Source: Actinomyces oris (GTDB taxonomy: Bacteria > Actinomycetota > Actinomycetes > Actinomycetales > Actinomycetaceae). From it: a stretch of DNA of 64,000 nt. This document shows, in pieces, positions 36,493-45,771 of the stretch. Each line of letters begins with the position of its first letter. The stretch's first letter is position 1. The notes under the pieces were generated by a model, which was not told where the DNA came from, did not search any database, and saw only the letters and a list, made by a program, of their open reading frames with translations. The translations under genes and the position numbers were made by a program. The stretch lies in assembly GCF_001929375.1 (NCBI RefSeq), contig NZ_MSGO01000038.1, forward strand, positions 136,220-200,219, read 5' to 3'.

Positions 36493-37832
36493 GCACTCCC
36501 ACCACCGGCTCCAGCACCGAAGCGACCCCGACGTCCCCGTCCGAGGACCGCCCCGAGGATCGGACCGAACGCGGCCCGAGCGGCCAGCCGGGCAGACGGC
36601 CTGCCGGCCAGGCCGCCCTGCTGCGGCAGGTCGCCTCCTCGCCGGCCGTCGTCGGGCTGCTCGCGGTCCTGACCGCCCTGATCCTCAGCTCGATCCTCAT
36701 CCTCGCGGCCGACTCCGAGGTGCGCTACACCGCCACCTACCTGTTCAACCGTCCTGGCGACTTCCTCCACGCCACCGCCTCCACCCTGAGCGAGGCCTAC
36801 AGCTCCCTGCTGCGCGGCGCCGTCTTCGACTGGCGCGCCACCACGGGCGTGCGCATGATCCGCCCCATCACCGACACCCTGACCAACGCCACCCCACTCA
36901 TCATCGCCGGACTCGGCATGGCCGTGGCCTTCCGAGCCGGCCTGTTCAATATCGGCGGCCAGGGGCAGATGATCCTCGGAGCGATCACGGCCTGTTACGC
37001 GGGCATCGCCTGGAACCTGCCCCCGGTGGCCCACCTGCTCGTCGCCGTCATCGGGGCGGCCCTGGGCGGACTGGTGTGGGGCGGCATCGCCGGCGTCCTC
37101 AAGGCCCGCACCGGAGCCAACGAGGTGATCGTGACGATCATGCTCAACTCCATCGCCGCCCACCTACTGTCCCAGGCGCTCAGCCTCAAGGCCTTCAACG
37201 GGGAGGGAGAAACCGGCAACCGCAAGTCCCTGACCGTGGCGGACACCGCCCAGTACCCCTCACTGGCCGGCGACTCCTTCCGCCTCCACGCCGGTTTCCT
37301 CCTGGCCCTGCTGGTCGCCGTGGCCGTGTGGTGGCTCATGGAGCGCTCCCGCCTCGGCTTCCAGCTGCGGGCCACCGGCCTCAACGCCGACGCCGCCCGC
37401 ACCGCCGGCATGAGCGTGCCCTGGGTGACGAGCCTGGTCATGATGATCTCCGGCGCCCTGTGCGGGCTGGCCGCCACCGCTCCGGTCCTGGGCACCCAGA
37501 AGAGCATGGACGAGTCCGTCGTGGGAACCATCGGCTTCGACGCCATCACAGTGGCACTCCTGGGCCGCTCCCGCCCCCTGGGGACCGTGCTGGCCGGCCT
37601 GCTCTTCGGGGCGCTGCGCGCCGGGGGCACCGCCATGCAGGCCGCACCCGGCACCCACATCAAGATCGTCCTGGTCCTGCAGTCCACGATCGTGCTGTTC
37701 ATCGCCGCGCCGCCCCTGATCCGGGCCATCTTCCGGATCCCGGAGCGCCGAGAGTCCCTCGGCGGCAATGATCCGTCCCCCGTCTCAGTGCCGGCCGCAG
37801 CCCCGGCCGCTCCCGCCGCGAAGGAGGCCTGA
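36489..37832 (+). CDS. Nucleoside ABC transporter permease 1
   Basis: 447 residues of the BPD_transp_2 permease family (branched-chain and nucleoside type), with about eight to ten helices. FRAGLFNIGGQGQMILGA and the loop GANEVIVTIMLNSIA are diagnostic. The first 50 residues and last 20 are disordered Pro/Ser/Ala-rich tails. Its start overlaps the ATPase gene; the second permease starts three bases after its stop. Confidence 0.93.
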
Positions 37833-37835
37833 GCC

Positions 37836-39128
37836 ATGAGCGCATCAACTGCTCCAGTCGATTCTCACGCCGCGACCGCATCGGATGCGCCCGCGCCCGC
37901 GGCGGTTGCGCCCATGGACCCGAAGATCCCGATCACCGGCTTCGTCGTGCTCCTCCTGCAGGGGCTCATGGCCCTGGGGGCCCGCGGCTCAACCACCTTC
38001 GACCTCACCGCCTCCTCCGACCTCTTCCGGCTCGGGGCCCCCGAGCTCAACGCACGCCTGGTCATCCTCGCCGCCGCCGCGATCGTCGCGGCGGCCACCG
38101 CCGTCGCCTTCGACCGGGCCCGGCGTCGCAGCAGGATCCCGACCTGGGCCGCCGCCCTCATCGGCATCGGATTCGTCCTGGCCTTCCTGGCCTGGGCCGG
38201 GGCCGGAAGCAGCGGCGTCATCCCCCTGGTGACCATCCTGTCCTCCGCGCTGGGACTGAGCGTCCCCCTCGTCTACGGCTCACTGGCCGGGATCATCGGG
38301 GAGCGATCGGGCACCATCAACATCGCCATCGAGGGCCAGCTCCTGGGCGGGGCCTTCCTGGGGGCCGTCGTCGCCTCGGCCTGCTCCAACCCGTGGGTGG
38401 GGATCCTGGCCGCACCCGTGGCCGGAGTCCTCGTGGCCCTCCTGCTGGCCCTGTTCGGACTGCGCTACCGGGTCAACCAGATCGTCGTCGGCGTCGTCCT
38501 CAACGTCCTGGTCTCCGGGCTCACCGGCTTCCTGTTCTCCACCTTCCTGTCCTCCAGCCCCAGCCTCAACCGGGCCCTGCGCCTGCCCACCCTGGCGGTG
38601 CCGCTGCTGTCCCGGATCCCGATCATCGGGCCGGTCCTCTTCCGCCAGACGATCCTCGTCTACCTCATGTACGCGGCCGTGGCGGTCCTGTCCGTCATGC
38701 TCTTCCGCTCCCGGTGGGGACTGAGGCTGCGGGCCTGCGGTGAGCACCCCAAGGCCGCCGACACCGTCGGCATCAACGTCATGCGCACCCGCGTGACCAA
38801 CCTGGCCCTGGCCGGGGCGCTCGCCGGACTGGGAGGAGCCTTCTTCACCGTCGGCTCGGGCCTGTCCTTCGAGAACGACATGACCGCCGGCAACGGCTAC
38901 ATCGCCCTGGCCGCCATGATCCTGGGGGCCTGGCGGCCCCTGGGCTCCCTGGGGGCGGCCCTGCTCTTCGGCTTCGCCACCTCCGTGGCCCAGACCCTGC
39001 CGGTCATCGGCAGCTCGGTCTCACCGGACATCATCTCTATGATCCCCTACATCGTCACGATCCTGGCGGTGGCCGGATTCGTGGGCAAGGTGCGCGCGCC
39101 GGCCGCCGAGGGGGTGCCCTACCCGTGA
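37836..39128 (+). CDS. Nucleoside ABC transporter permease 2
   Basis: 430 residues, partner of permease 1 in the same family: GSLAGIIGERSGTINIAIEGQ, YRVNQIVVGVVLNVL and CGEHPKAADTVGINV are standard. A 25-residue alanine-rich N-terminal tail precedes the first helix. It overlaps cdd by four bases (GTGA), tying uptake to deamination. Confidence 0.93.
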   Translation: MSASTAPVDSHAATASDAPAPAAVAPMDPKIPITGFVVLLLQGLMALGARGSTTFDLTASSDLFRLGAPELNARLVILAAAAIVAAATAVAFDRARRRSRIPTWAAALIGIGFVLAFLAWAGAGSSGVIPLVTILSSALGLSVPLVYGSLAGIIGERSGTINIAIEGQLLGGAFLGAVVASACSNPWVGILAAPVAGVLVALLLALFGLRYRVNQIVVGVVLNVLVSGLTGFLFSTFLSSSPSLNRALRLPTLAVPLLSRIPIIGPVLFRQTILVYLMYAAVAVLSVMLFRSRWGLRLRACGEHPKAADTVGINVMRTRVTNLALAGALAGLGGAFFTVGSGLSFENDMTAGNGYIALAAMILGAWRPLGSLGAALLFGFATSVAQTLPVIGSSVSPDIISMIPYIVTILAVAGFVGKVRAPAAEGVPYP

Positions 39129-39559
39129 GCAGCATCGCGCCCACCGATCTGACCGACGCCCACTGGCAGGCCCTGCACGAGCTCGCCGTGGAGGCCATGA
39201 CCCACGCCTACGCCCCCTACTCCCGCTTCAAGGTCGGGGCCGCCGCCCTGGTCGACGACGGCCGACTCGTCTCGGGATGCAACGTGGAGAACGCCGGCTA
39301 CGGCGTCACCCTGTGCGCCGAGTGCGGCCTCGTCTCCGAGCTCACCCGCACCGGAGGAGGGCGCCTGGTCGCCTTCGCCTGCGTGGACGCCCACGGCCGG
39401 GCCCTGGCTCCGTGCGGGCGCTGCCGCCAGCTCCTGAGCGAGCACGCCGCCGACGCTATGGTGCTGGCCATGCCCTCGGGGATGATGAGCATCGACGAGG
39501 TCCTGCCCGACCGCTTCACCGCCGACGACGTCGAGCGCGTCGTCGGCCAGCAGAGCTGA
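39125..39559 (+). CDS. cdd: Cytidine deaminase
   Basis: A 144-residue zinc enzyme converting cytidine or deoxycytidine to uridine forms. NVENAGYG, the CAE triad (TLCAECGL) and PCGRCRQ provide the zinc ligands and proton shuttle. The GTG start overlaps the permease stop. It acts on imported nucleosides before phosphorolysis by the next gene product. Confidence 0.97.
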   Translation: MSSIAPTDLTDAHWQALHELAVEAMTHAYAPYSRFKVGAAALVDDGRLVSGCNVENAGYGVTLCAECGLVSELTRTGGGRLVAFACVDAHGRALAPCGRCRQLLSEHAADAMVLAMPSGMMSIDEVLPDRFTADDVERVVGQQS

Positions 39560-39598
39560 GGGCCGGCTGACCAGTAGCCACAGATGGAGGAGAGCCCC

Positions 39599-40945
39599 GT
39601 GACCGTCCCCGCCGCCACGTCGGGCGTCGAGCCCTTCGACGCCGTCGACGTCATCGCCGCCAAGCGCGACGGCGCCGCCCTGACCGACGCCCAGATCGAC
39701 TGGGTCGTGGACGCCTACACCCGCGGCGCCGTCGCCGAGGAGCAGATGAGCGCCCTGGCCATGGCCATCTACCTGCGCGGCATGAGCCGGGCTGAGATCG
39801 CCCGCTGGACCGACGCCATGATCGCCTCCGGGGAGCGCATGGACTTCTCCGGCCTGACCCGCCCCACGGCGGACAAGCACTCCACCGGGGGAGTGGGGGA
39901 CAAGATCACCCTGCCGCTGGCGCCGCTCGTGGCCGTCTTCGGCGTGAGCGTCCCCCAGCTGTCCGGACGCGGGCTCGGGCACACCGGCGGGACCCTGGAC
40001 AAGCTGGAGTCCATCCCCGGCTGGCGGGCCGACCTCACGGGCGAGGAGATCCTGACGATGCTCGATGCCGGCGGCCCCGGCGCCGTCATCTGCGCCGCCG
40101 GGGCGGGCCTGGCCCCCGCCGACAAGCGCCTCTACGCCCTGCGCGACACCACCGCCACCGTCTCCTGCGTCCCCCTGATCGCCTCATCGATCATGTCCAA
40201 GAAGATCGCCGAGGGGACCGGCGCCCTCGTCCTGGACGTCAAGGTCGGCTCGGGCGCCTTCATGAAGGAGCTCGACCAGGCCCGCGAGCTCGCCGCCACC
40301 ATGGTGGCCCTGGGCACCGACGCCGGCGTGACCACTCGCGCCCTGCTCACCGACATGTCCACCCCGCTCGGGCTCACCGCCGGCAACGCCCTCGAGGTCG
40401 CCGAGTCCCTCGAGGTGCTCGCCGGCGGGGGACCGGCCGACGTCGTCGACCTCACCGTGGGCCTGGCCCTGGAGATGTGCGCCGCCGCCGGCAGACCCGT
40501 GGAGGAGGACGAGGCCCGAGCCGCCCTGGCCGACGGGCGCGCCATGGACATCTGGCGCGACATGGTCGCCCGCCAGGGCGGCGACCCGGACGCGCCCCTG
40601 CCCCTCGCCCCGCAGACCGAGACCGTCACCGCCCCGGCCGACGGGGTCCTCACCACCCTGGACGCCCTCGCCGTCGGGGTGGCCGCCTGGCGCCTCGGGG
40701 CCGGACGGGCCCGCAAGGAGGACCCGGTCCAGGCCGTCGCCGGCGTCACCATGCACGCCAAACCGGGCGACGAGGTGCGCGCCGGCCAACCACTGCTCAC
40801 CCTGCACACCGCCACGCCCGAGCGCTTCACCCGCGCCCGGGAGGCGCTCGCCGGCGGCATCGTCATCTCCCAGGCCGGATCGCCGGAGGCGGCCGACGCC
40901 GTGGCCCGCCGGGAGCGCGGAGTCATCCTGGAGCGCATCGGATGA
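39599..40945 (+). CDS. deoA: Pyrimidine-nucleoside (thymidine) phosphorylase
   Basis: 448 residues. Splits thymidine, deoxyuridine or uridine with phosphate. Motifs: KHSTGGVGDKITLPLAP, SGRGLGHTGGTLDKLE, and KVGSGAFMK. The GTG at 39599 was chosen because GGAGGAG at 39586-39592 gives ideal spacing; the ATG at 39584 lies inside that site. Whether it prefers thymidine (DeoA) or all pyrimidine nucleosides (Pdp) is not decided. Ribose or deoxyribose 1-phosphate then goes toward DeoC after mutase action. Confidence 0.93.
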   Translation: MTVPAATSGVEPFDAVDVIAAKRDGAALTDAQIDWVVDAYTRGAVAEEQMSALAMAIYLRGMSRAEIARWTDAMIASGERMDFSGLTRPTADKHSTGGVGDKITLPLAPLVAVFGVSVPQLSGRGLGHTGGTLDKLESIPGWRADLTGEEILTMLDAGGPGAVICAAGAGLAPADKRLYALRDTTATVSCVPLIASSIMSKKIAEGTGALVLDVKVGSGAFMKELDQARELAATMVALGTDAGVTTRALLTDMSTPLGLTAGNALEVAESLEVLAGGGPADVVDLTVGLALEMCAAAGRPVEEDEARAALADGRAMDIWRDMVARQGGDPDAPLPLAPQTETVTAPADGVLTTLDALAVGVAAWRLGAGRARKEDPVQAVAGVTMHAKPGDEVRAGQPLLTLHTATPERFTRAREALAGGIVISQAGSPEAADAVARRERGVILERIG

Positions 40946-41745
40946 CTACGCCCCGGCAGATGGAGCCTGCCATCGTCGCCCGAGCCGTCAACTCCCGGCT
41001 GCGGGTGGGCCGCCTCAGCCAGGCGGGCCAGGCCATCACCCTGACCCAGACCGACGCCACCACCTGCGGGCCCACCTGCCTCCTGGCCGCCCGCCTGCTC
41101 CTGGAACCCGGCGAGCGCGCAGCTGTGACCGGTGACCTCGCCCGGGAGATGACCGCCTCGCCACCCGGCCGGGAGGGCAAGCACCTGGTCTCCGTCCTGT
41201 CCCGCCAGCAGGTGCGTCTCCAGCGGGCCATGAATGTCCGCGGCCTGGGGGCACTGCCCTGGCCGAGGGCGCTCGGCTCCACGCCCTGGTCCGTGGCCCG
41301 GCAGATGACCGAGATCGCGAGCACCTGCACCCCGGGCGGCGGGAGCCGTCGTTACACGGTGAGGTGGGTGAGCGACCACGGCCCCGCCTGGGGGCCTGAG
41401 GTCTCCTCGATCCGTGAGGTGCTGGCAGGCGGGCTCCCGGTCATCCTGGTCACCGGCGGTCCGCTCGTCCTCGATGACGACGCCGAGGGCGAGCCCACTG
41501 CGAGGGCGAGGCTGCGCGCGTCCCTGGCACGAACCCCGGCCGTGCCCCGCCACTACGTCCTGGCCCTGCCCTGGCGGACCATCGGGCAGGAGGACCCCGG
41601 TGAGGGGCGCGCGCACATCTACGAGCCCTCCAGCGGCGCCGTGCGCCCCCTCGACCTGACCGCCCCGCGCGATCCGCACCGCCCCGGCCCCCGCGAGCTC
41701 GGCAACTGGCCCCGCGTCCTCGCCGTCATCGCGCCCGAGGACTGA
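40942..41745 (+). CDS. C39-like papain-fold protein of unknown role
   Basis: 267 residues, unassigned to a named family. TQTDATTCGPTC places Q36 and C42 as in C39-like cysteine peptidases (Gln oxyanion, Cys nucleophile). H204 in PRHYVLALPW and an acidic residue in HIYEPSSG (E228) fit the His and third-residue positions. There is no signal peptide or membrane segment, no transporter domain and no obvious substrate peptide nearby. The ATG overlaps the deoA stop (ATGA), so it is made with nucleoside salvage enzymes. A cytoplasmic peptidase, deamidase or transglutaminase-like activity are all possible; the catalytic reading is inference. Confidence 0.65.
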   Translation: MTTPRQMEPAIVARAVNSRLRVGRLSQAGQAITLTQTDATTCGPTCLLAARLLLEPGERAAVTGDLAREMTASPPGREGKHLVSVLSRQQVRLQRAMNVRGLGALPWPRALGSTPWSVARQMTEIASTCTPGGGSRRYTVRWVSDHGPAWGPEVSSIREVLAGGLPVILVTGGPLVLDDDAEGEPTARARLRASLARTPAVPRHYVLALPWRTIGQEDPGEGRAHIYEPSSGAVRPLDLTAPRDPHRPGPRELGNWPRVLAVIAPED

Positions 41746-41906
41746 CCATCAAGAGTATTATCCTGGTTCGAGGGGTGGGAAAAAGTCCTGTCACCCTGAA
41801 AGGCGGGCGCATGTTCTCTCGGTCCCCTTCGCCGGGCCGAGTCGACTTTGCCCGGATGAAACCGGTCGGGCCATGATGTCGTGACTGCCCACCAGGAAGG
41901 ACCCCC

Positions 41907-42560
41907 ATGACCACGCGCACCCAGGTCGCCCGCCTCATCGACCACACCCTCCTCAAACCCGAGGCCACTGCCGCACAGGTCAATGCGCTCATCTCCGAGG
42001 CCGCCGCCCTGGGTGCCTACAGCGTGTGCGTCTCCCCGAGCCTCCTGCCGGTGGAGGTGCCCGAGGCACTGCACGTGGCCACCGTCTGCGGCTTCCCCTC
42101 CGGCGCCCACGCCACCTCCGTCAAGGCCGCCGAGGCCGCCGACGCCCTCGCCAAGGGCGCCGAGGAGATCGACATGGTCGTCAACCTCCGCCTCGTCAAG
42201 GAGGGCGATGCCGACGCCGTCGAGGCCGACATCCGCGGCGTGCGCGAGGCCTGCCGGGGCGCCGTCCTCAAGGTCATCATCGAGTCCGCCGCTCTCACCG
42301 ATGAGGAGATCGTCTCCACCTGCCGCGCCGCCGAGGCCGCCGGAGCCGACTTCGTCAAGACCTCCACCGGCTTCCATCCCGCCGGCGGAGCCTCCACCCA
42401 CGCCGTCGCCCTCATGCGCGACACCGTGGGAGAGCGCCTCGGCGTCAAGGCCTCCGGCGGCATCCGCACGGCCGCCGACGCCCTGGCCATGGTCGAGGCC
42501 GGCGCCAACCGCCTGGGCCTGTCCTCCAGCACCGCCGTCCTGGAGGGGCTGAGCGACTGA
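41907..42560 (+). CDS. deoC: Deoxyribose-phosphate aldolase
   Basis: A 217-residue TIM-barrel class I aldolase cleaving deoxyribose-5-phosphate to glyceraldehyde-3-phosphate and acetaldehyde. Schiff-base K151 in [10 protein letters not shown]89 in EEIDMVVN and [11 protein letters not shown] are conserved. AGGAAGGA precedes the ATG. A 161-base gap separates it from the C39-like gene, with an AT-rich TATTAT at 41756-41761, so it may have a separate promoter. A hairpin ends it. Confidence 0.96.
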   Translation: MTTRTQVARLIDHTLLKPEATAAQVNALISEAAALGAYSVCVSPSLLPVEVPEALHVATVCGFPSGAHATSVKAAEAADALAKGAEEIDMVVNLRLVKEGDADAVEADIRGVREACRGAVLKVIIESAALTDEEIVSTCRAAEAAGADFVKTSTGFHPAGGASTHAVALMRDTVGERLGVKASGGIRTAADALAMVEAGANRLGLSSSTAVLEGLSD

Positions 42561-42577
42561 AGGAGACAGCGCGTCAC

Positions 42578-42609
42578 CGGCGGGCCCGGCACCGCAGCCG
42601 GGCCCGTCG
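42578..42609 (+). terminator. Terminator after deoC
   Basis: 13-base inverted repeat with one mismatch (42578-42590 and 42597-42609) and a 6-base loop. Confidence 0.65.
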
Positions 42610-42648
42610 CCGTCCCCGTCGGCACGAATAGGGAAGGATCGCCTCAAC

Positions 42649-42686
42649 TTGCCAAGTTTCGGGTCCCCGAAACTATACTCAGCGCT
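42649..42686 (+). promoter_or_regulatory. Metal-importer promoter with 20-base operator in the spacer
   Basis: TTGCCA (42649-42654) and TATACT (42674-42679) flank AGTTTCGGGTCCCCGAAACT (42655-42674), two perfect 9-base arms around TC. A repressor here would block polymerase directly. It does not resemble the Zur box at 13824, so a DtxR/MntR-type regulator is more likely. The ATG at 42687 is seven bases past the -10, so the mRNA should be leaderless. Confidence 0.75.
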
Positions 42687-43889
42687 ATGAGAACCATCCC
42701 CAGTATGAGTCGCCGCAGCATTGTGGCGCTCGCTTGCCTCGCCCTGTTCGCTCCCGCCCTGGCTGCCTGTGGTCACAGCTCGACCTCGGCCGACGCCGCG
42801 GGAACGGTCAAGGCGGTCGCCTCCACCACGCAGATCTGCGACTACATCACCCAGCTCGCCAGCGGCGACGCCTCCAGTGACCTCTCCTTCGACCGTACCG
42901 GCGCGGACGGCAAGACCCAGCACTTCGGAGCCGACGCCGCCAAGGCCAAGTCCCACCTCAAGCTCACCTGCCTGCTGGCCCCCAACGCCTCGGCGCACGA
43001 GCACGACATGACCACGGCCCAGTCCAAGGCCCTGTCCGAGGCGGATCTCTTCTTCATCTCCGGCGTCGACCTGGAGCACTTCCTGGACTCCGCCGTCGAC
43101 TCCACCGGCTTCAAGGGCACCATGGTGGTGACCTCCGGGGTCGCCGGTGCCGCCGACGTCGACGACCTGGCCGCCCAGAAGAAGAAGGAGGAGGCCAAGC
43201 CCTACAAGGTCGACCGGGGCAGCGCCAAGGTCGAGGTCGCCAAGTGGCCCTTCCCACCGGAGGAGGGCGAGAGCGAGCCCGAGTTCCGCTTCGACCCGCA
43301 CGTGTGGACCTCGCCGAAGAACGCCATCATCCAGGTCACCAACATCGGTGCCGCCCTGGAGAAGGCCTCCCCCGAACAGGCCGGCGTCTTCCGCAGCCAC
43401 GTGGACGCCTACGTCGCCAGGCTCAAGAAGCTCGACGAGTGGGCCGCCAGCTCCCTCAACTCGGTGCCCCAGGACAAGCGGGTCCTGTTCACCAGCCACG
43501 ACGCCTTCGGCTACTTCAGCAAGGAGTTCGGCGTGAAGTTCGAGGGCGCCGCCCTGTCCGACTTCAACGCCCAGCAGGACGCCACCGCCGACAAGATCAA
43601 GGAGACCGCCGACAAGGTCAAGGCCTCCGGGGCCGTGGCCATCTTCGCTGAGAACTCCAACAACCCCAAGTCCGTCCAGAAGGTCGCCGAGGTCGCCGGC
43701 GTCAAGGCGGTCATCGGCGACGAGGCCCTCTACGGTGACTCCCTGGGGACCCCCGGATCCGACGGCGAGACCTACATCGGCTCCATCCTCCACAACGTCT
43801 CCAACCTCACCAAGGCCTGGGGCGGCAAGGTCACCGAGATCCCCGCCGACCTCGCCCAGTGGACCCCCAAGGCCTCCGACGTCAAGTGA
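42687..43889 (+). CDS. Zinc/manganese ABC transporter substrate-binding lipoprotein
   Basis: 400 residues of the cluster A-I (ZnuA/TroA) family. Lipobox LAAC with C28. Likely ligands are H104 or H106 (ASAHEHDM), H205 (DPHVWTSP), H271 (TSHDAFGYF) and D351 (LYGDSLG). Histidine rather than glutamate at the third site favours zinc or a TroA-like dual site over strict manganese. There is no His-rich loop; an acidic EEGESEPE segment precedes H205. The two different permeases downstream recall TroABCD. The promoter carries a tight operator. Confidence 0.9.
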   Translation: MRTIPSMSRRSIVALACLALFAPALAACGHSSTSADAAGTVKAVASTTQICDYITQLASGDASSDLSFDRTGADGKTQHFGADAAKAKSHLKLTCLLAPNASAHEHDMTTAQSKALSEADLFFISGVDLEHFLDSAVDSTGFKGTMVVTSGVAGAADVDDLAAQKKKEEAKPYKVDRGSAKVEVAKWPFPPEEGESEPEFRFDPHVWTSPKNAIIQVTNIGAALEKASPEQAGVFRSHVDAYVARLKKLDEWAASSLNSVPQDKRVLFTSHDAFGYFSKEFGVKFEGAALSDFNAQQDATADKIKETADKVKASGAVAIFAENSNNPKSVQKVAEVAGVKAVIGDEALYGDSLGTPGSDGETYIGSILHNVSNLTKAWGGKVTEIPADLAQWTPKASDVK

Positions 43890-43897
43890 GGAACCGT

Positions 43898-44716
43898 ATG
43901 ACAGACCCCCGTGATCGCGCTTCCGGGCAGACCACCCCATCCACTACCGCCGAACCGGTCGTCACCCTGGAGGACGCCTCCTTCTCCTACGGCTCCTCCA
44001 CCGTGCTCACCGGCGTCAGTGGTCGGGTCCCGGCCGGGCAGGCCCTCGCCCTCGTGGGCCCCAACGGCTCGGGCAAGACGACACTCATGCGGGCGCTGCT
44101 CGGCATGGTGACCGTCAGCAGGGGCCGGGTGCGTGTCAACGGGGCGGCACCGGGCAGAGCGCCACAGGGGTCCGTCGGATACGTTCCTCAGCTCAGCGAC
44201 CTCGACCCCACTTTTCCCGTCACCGTGCGGGAGGTGGTTCAGATGGGCATGTACTCCCAGCTCGGCATCCTGCGGCGCCCCGGCGCCGAGGTCCGTCGTC
44301 GGGCGCTGGAGGCCCTCGAGAGCGTGGGCCTGGCCGACCGCGCCGACAGGCGCTTCGGCACCCTGTCCGGCGGCCAGCAGCAGCGCGTCCTCGTGGCGCG
44401 CTGCGTGGCCGCCCGGCCCCGCCTCATCCTCCTCGATGAGCCCTTCAACGGCCTGGACCAGCCCAACCGCGATGCCCTGCTGTCCATCATCGCCGACCTC
44501 AAGGAGCAGGGCATCTCCCTGATCATCTCCACCCACGACCTCGTCCTGGCCCAGGAGACCTGCGAGCAGGTGGCCCTCCTGGCCGGACGGCAGATCGCCT
44601 TCGGCCCGCGCGACGAGGTGCTCGTGGCCCACTACATCGACGAGGCCTACGGCGGCCACGGCACCACCCGGCTGCTGGGGCTGCGCTCGGGCCCGGGCAC
44701 GCAGGAGCTGTCATGA
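43898..44716 (+). CDS. Zinc/manganese ABC transporter ATPase
   Basis: 272 residues: Walker A GPNGSGKTT, YVPQLSDLDPTFPVTV typical of metal-type ATPases, LSGGQQQRVLVAR, LILLDEPFNGLD and STHDL. The ATG at 43898 lies eight bases after the binding-protein stop with GAGGA nearby. It overlaps permease 1 by four bases. Confidence 0.94.
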   Translation: MTDPRDRASGQTTPSTTAEPVVTLEDASFSYGSSTVLTGVSGRVPAGQALALVGPNGSGKTTLMRALLGMVTVSRGRVRVNGAAPGRAPQGSVGYVPQLSDLDPTFPVTVREVVQMGMYSQLGILRRPGAEVRRRALEALESVGLADRADRRFGTLSGGQQQRVLVARCVAARPRLILLDEPFNGLDQPNRDALLSIIADLKEQGISLIISTHDLVLAQETCEQVALLAGRQIAFGPRDEVLVAHYIDEAYGGHGTTRLLGLRSGPGTQELS

Positions 44717-45771
44717 GTGACGCGATGACGCTCTTCAGCCAGGCCCTCGAGCAGCTGCGCCTGGCGGCCGCCAACGTCCCCGGACTCATGGACCTGGCCG
44801 AGGCCCCTTTTCTCTTCCGTCCCCTGGTCATGGTGGTGCTTCTGGGCGTCGTCGCCGGTGTTATCGGTGTCGTCGTCAACCTGCGCAGCGCCGAGTTCAG
44901 TGCCGAGGCCATGGTCCACTCCGTTTTCCCCGGGATCGTCGCCGGCGCCGTCTACTGGGGGATCGACGCGATCATCCCGGCGGCCTCCGTCGTCGCCGTC
45001 GCCGCGGCCCTGGTCCTGACCATCGTCTCCCACCGCTCGCGTCGGGGCGAGGCCTCCGAGGCCGGTACCGCCGTCGTCCTCACCAGCTTCTTCTCCATCG
45101 GGCTCATCCTGTCCCTGGCCAAGGGCGACATGTCCGGCCAGCTCGAGGCCCTCATGTTCGGCCGCCTCCTGGAGGTCACCGATGCGCGCCTGGCCCAGGC
45201 ACTCATCGTGTGCGCCGTCGCGCTGCTGCTCATCATGGCGACCTGGAAGGAGCAGGTCGCCTACGCCTTCGACCGCACCGGTGCCCGTGCCTCCGGGCTG
45301 AGGCTCCTCGCGCTCGACCTGGTCCTCAACACCGCCATCGCGGCCGCGGTCGTCTCCGCCTCGACGGCGGTGGGCATCCTCCTGGTCATCGGCTACCTCG
45401 TCATCCCCGGTGCGACGGCGCGCGTTCTCGCCTCCCGGGTGCGCACCATGGTCCTCATCGCCATCGCCGTCGGTATGGGCGGGGGATACCTGGGCATGCT
45501 GCTCATGGCTCTGCCCGAGACCTCCGACAAGCCGATCTCCCCGCAGGCCACCGTGGCCCTGGTGATGACCGGGCTCCTCCTGCTCGCCGTCGGTGTCTCC
45601 ACCGCGCGCGAACGGCTGGCCAGGATCCGCCACCGCGCTCGCTCGGCGCAGCCGGTCACGGTGGCGGCGACCTCGACGGCGGCGGGAGCGGAGACCACCG
45701 CTGATCGCACCGGGGGACCGGAGGACTCGGCGAGTGCCGTGGCCCCGGCGGTCGAGAGGAGCCGAGTATGA
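44713..45771 (+). CDS. Metal ABC transporter permease 1
   Basis: 352 residues of the ABC-3 family (ZnuB/TroC) with about eight helices: RSAEFSAEAMVHSVFPGIVAG and SASTAVGILLVIGYLVIPGATA are diagnostic. A 55-residue Ala/Thr-rich cytoplasmic tail ends the protein. It overlaps permease 2 by four bases. Confidence 0.92.
   Translation: MSDAMTLFSQALEQLRLAAANVPGLMDLAEAPFLFRPLVMVVLLGVVAGVIGVVVNLRSAEFSAEAMVHSVFPGIVAGAVYWGIDAIIPAASVVAVAAALVLTIVSHRSRRGEASEAGTAVVLTSFFSIGLILSLAKGDMSGQLEALMFGRLLEVTDARLAQALIVCAVALLLIMATWKEQVAYAFDRTGARASGLRLLALDLVLNTAIAAAVVSASTAVGILLVIGYLVIPGATARVLASRVRTMVLIAIAVGMGGGYLGMLLMALPETSDKPISPQATVALVMTGLLLLAVGVSTARERLARIRHRARSAQPVTVAATSTAAGAETTADRTGGPEDSASAVAPAVERSRV

Noticed and set aside
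42649-42680. Zur box at the metal importer promoter
   Set aside because: The palindrome AGTTTCGGG/CCCGAAACT does not match the Zur pattern seen at 13824.
41619-43940. 773-codon minus-strand open frame over deoC and the metal-binding lipoprotein
   Set aside because: Shadow frame with repetitive composition and no motif; the plus-strand genes are certain.
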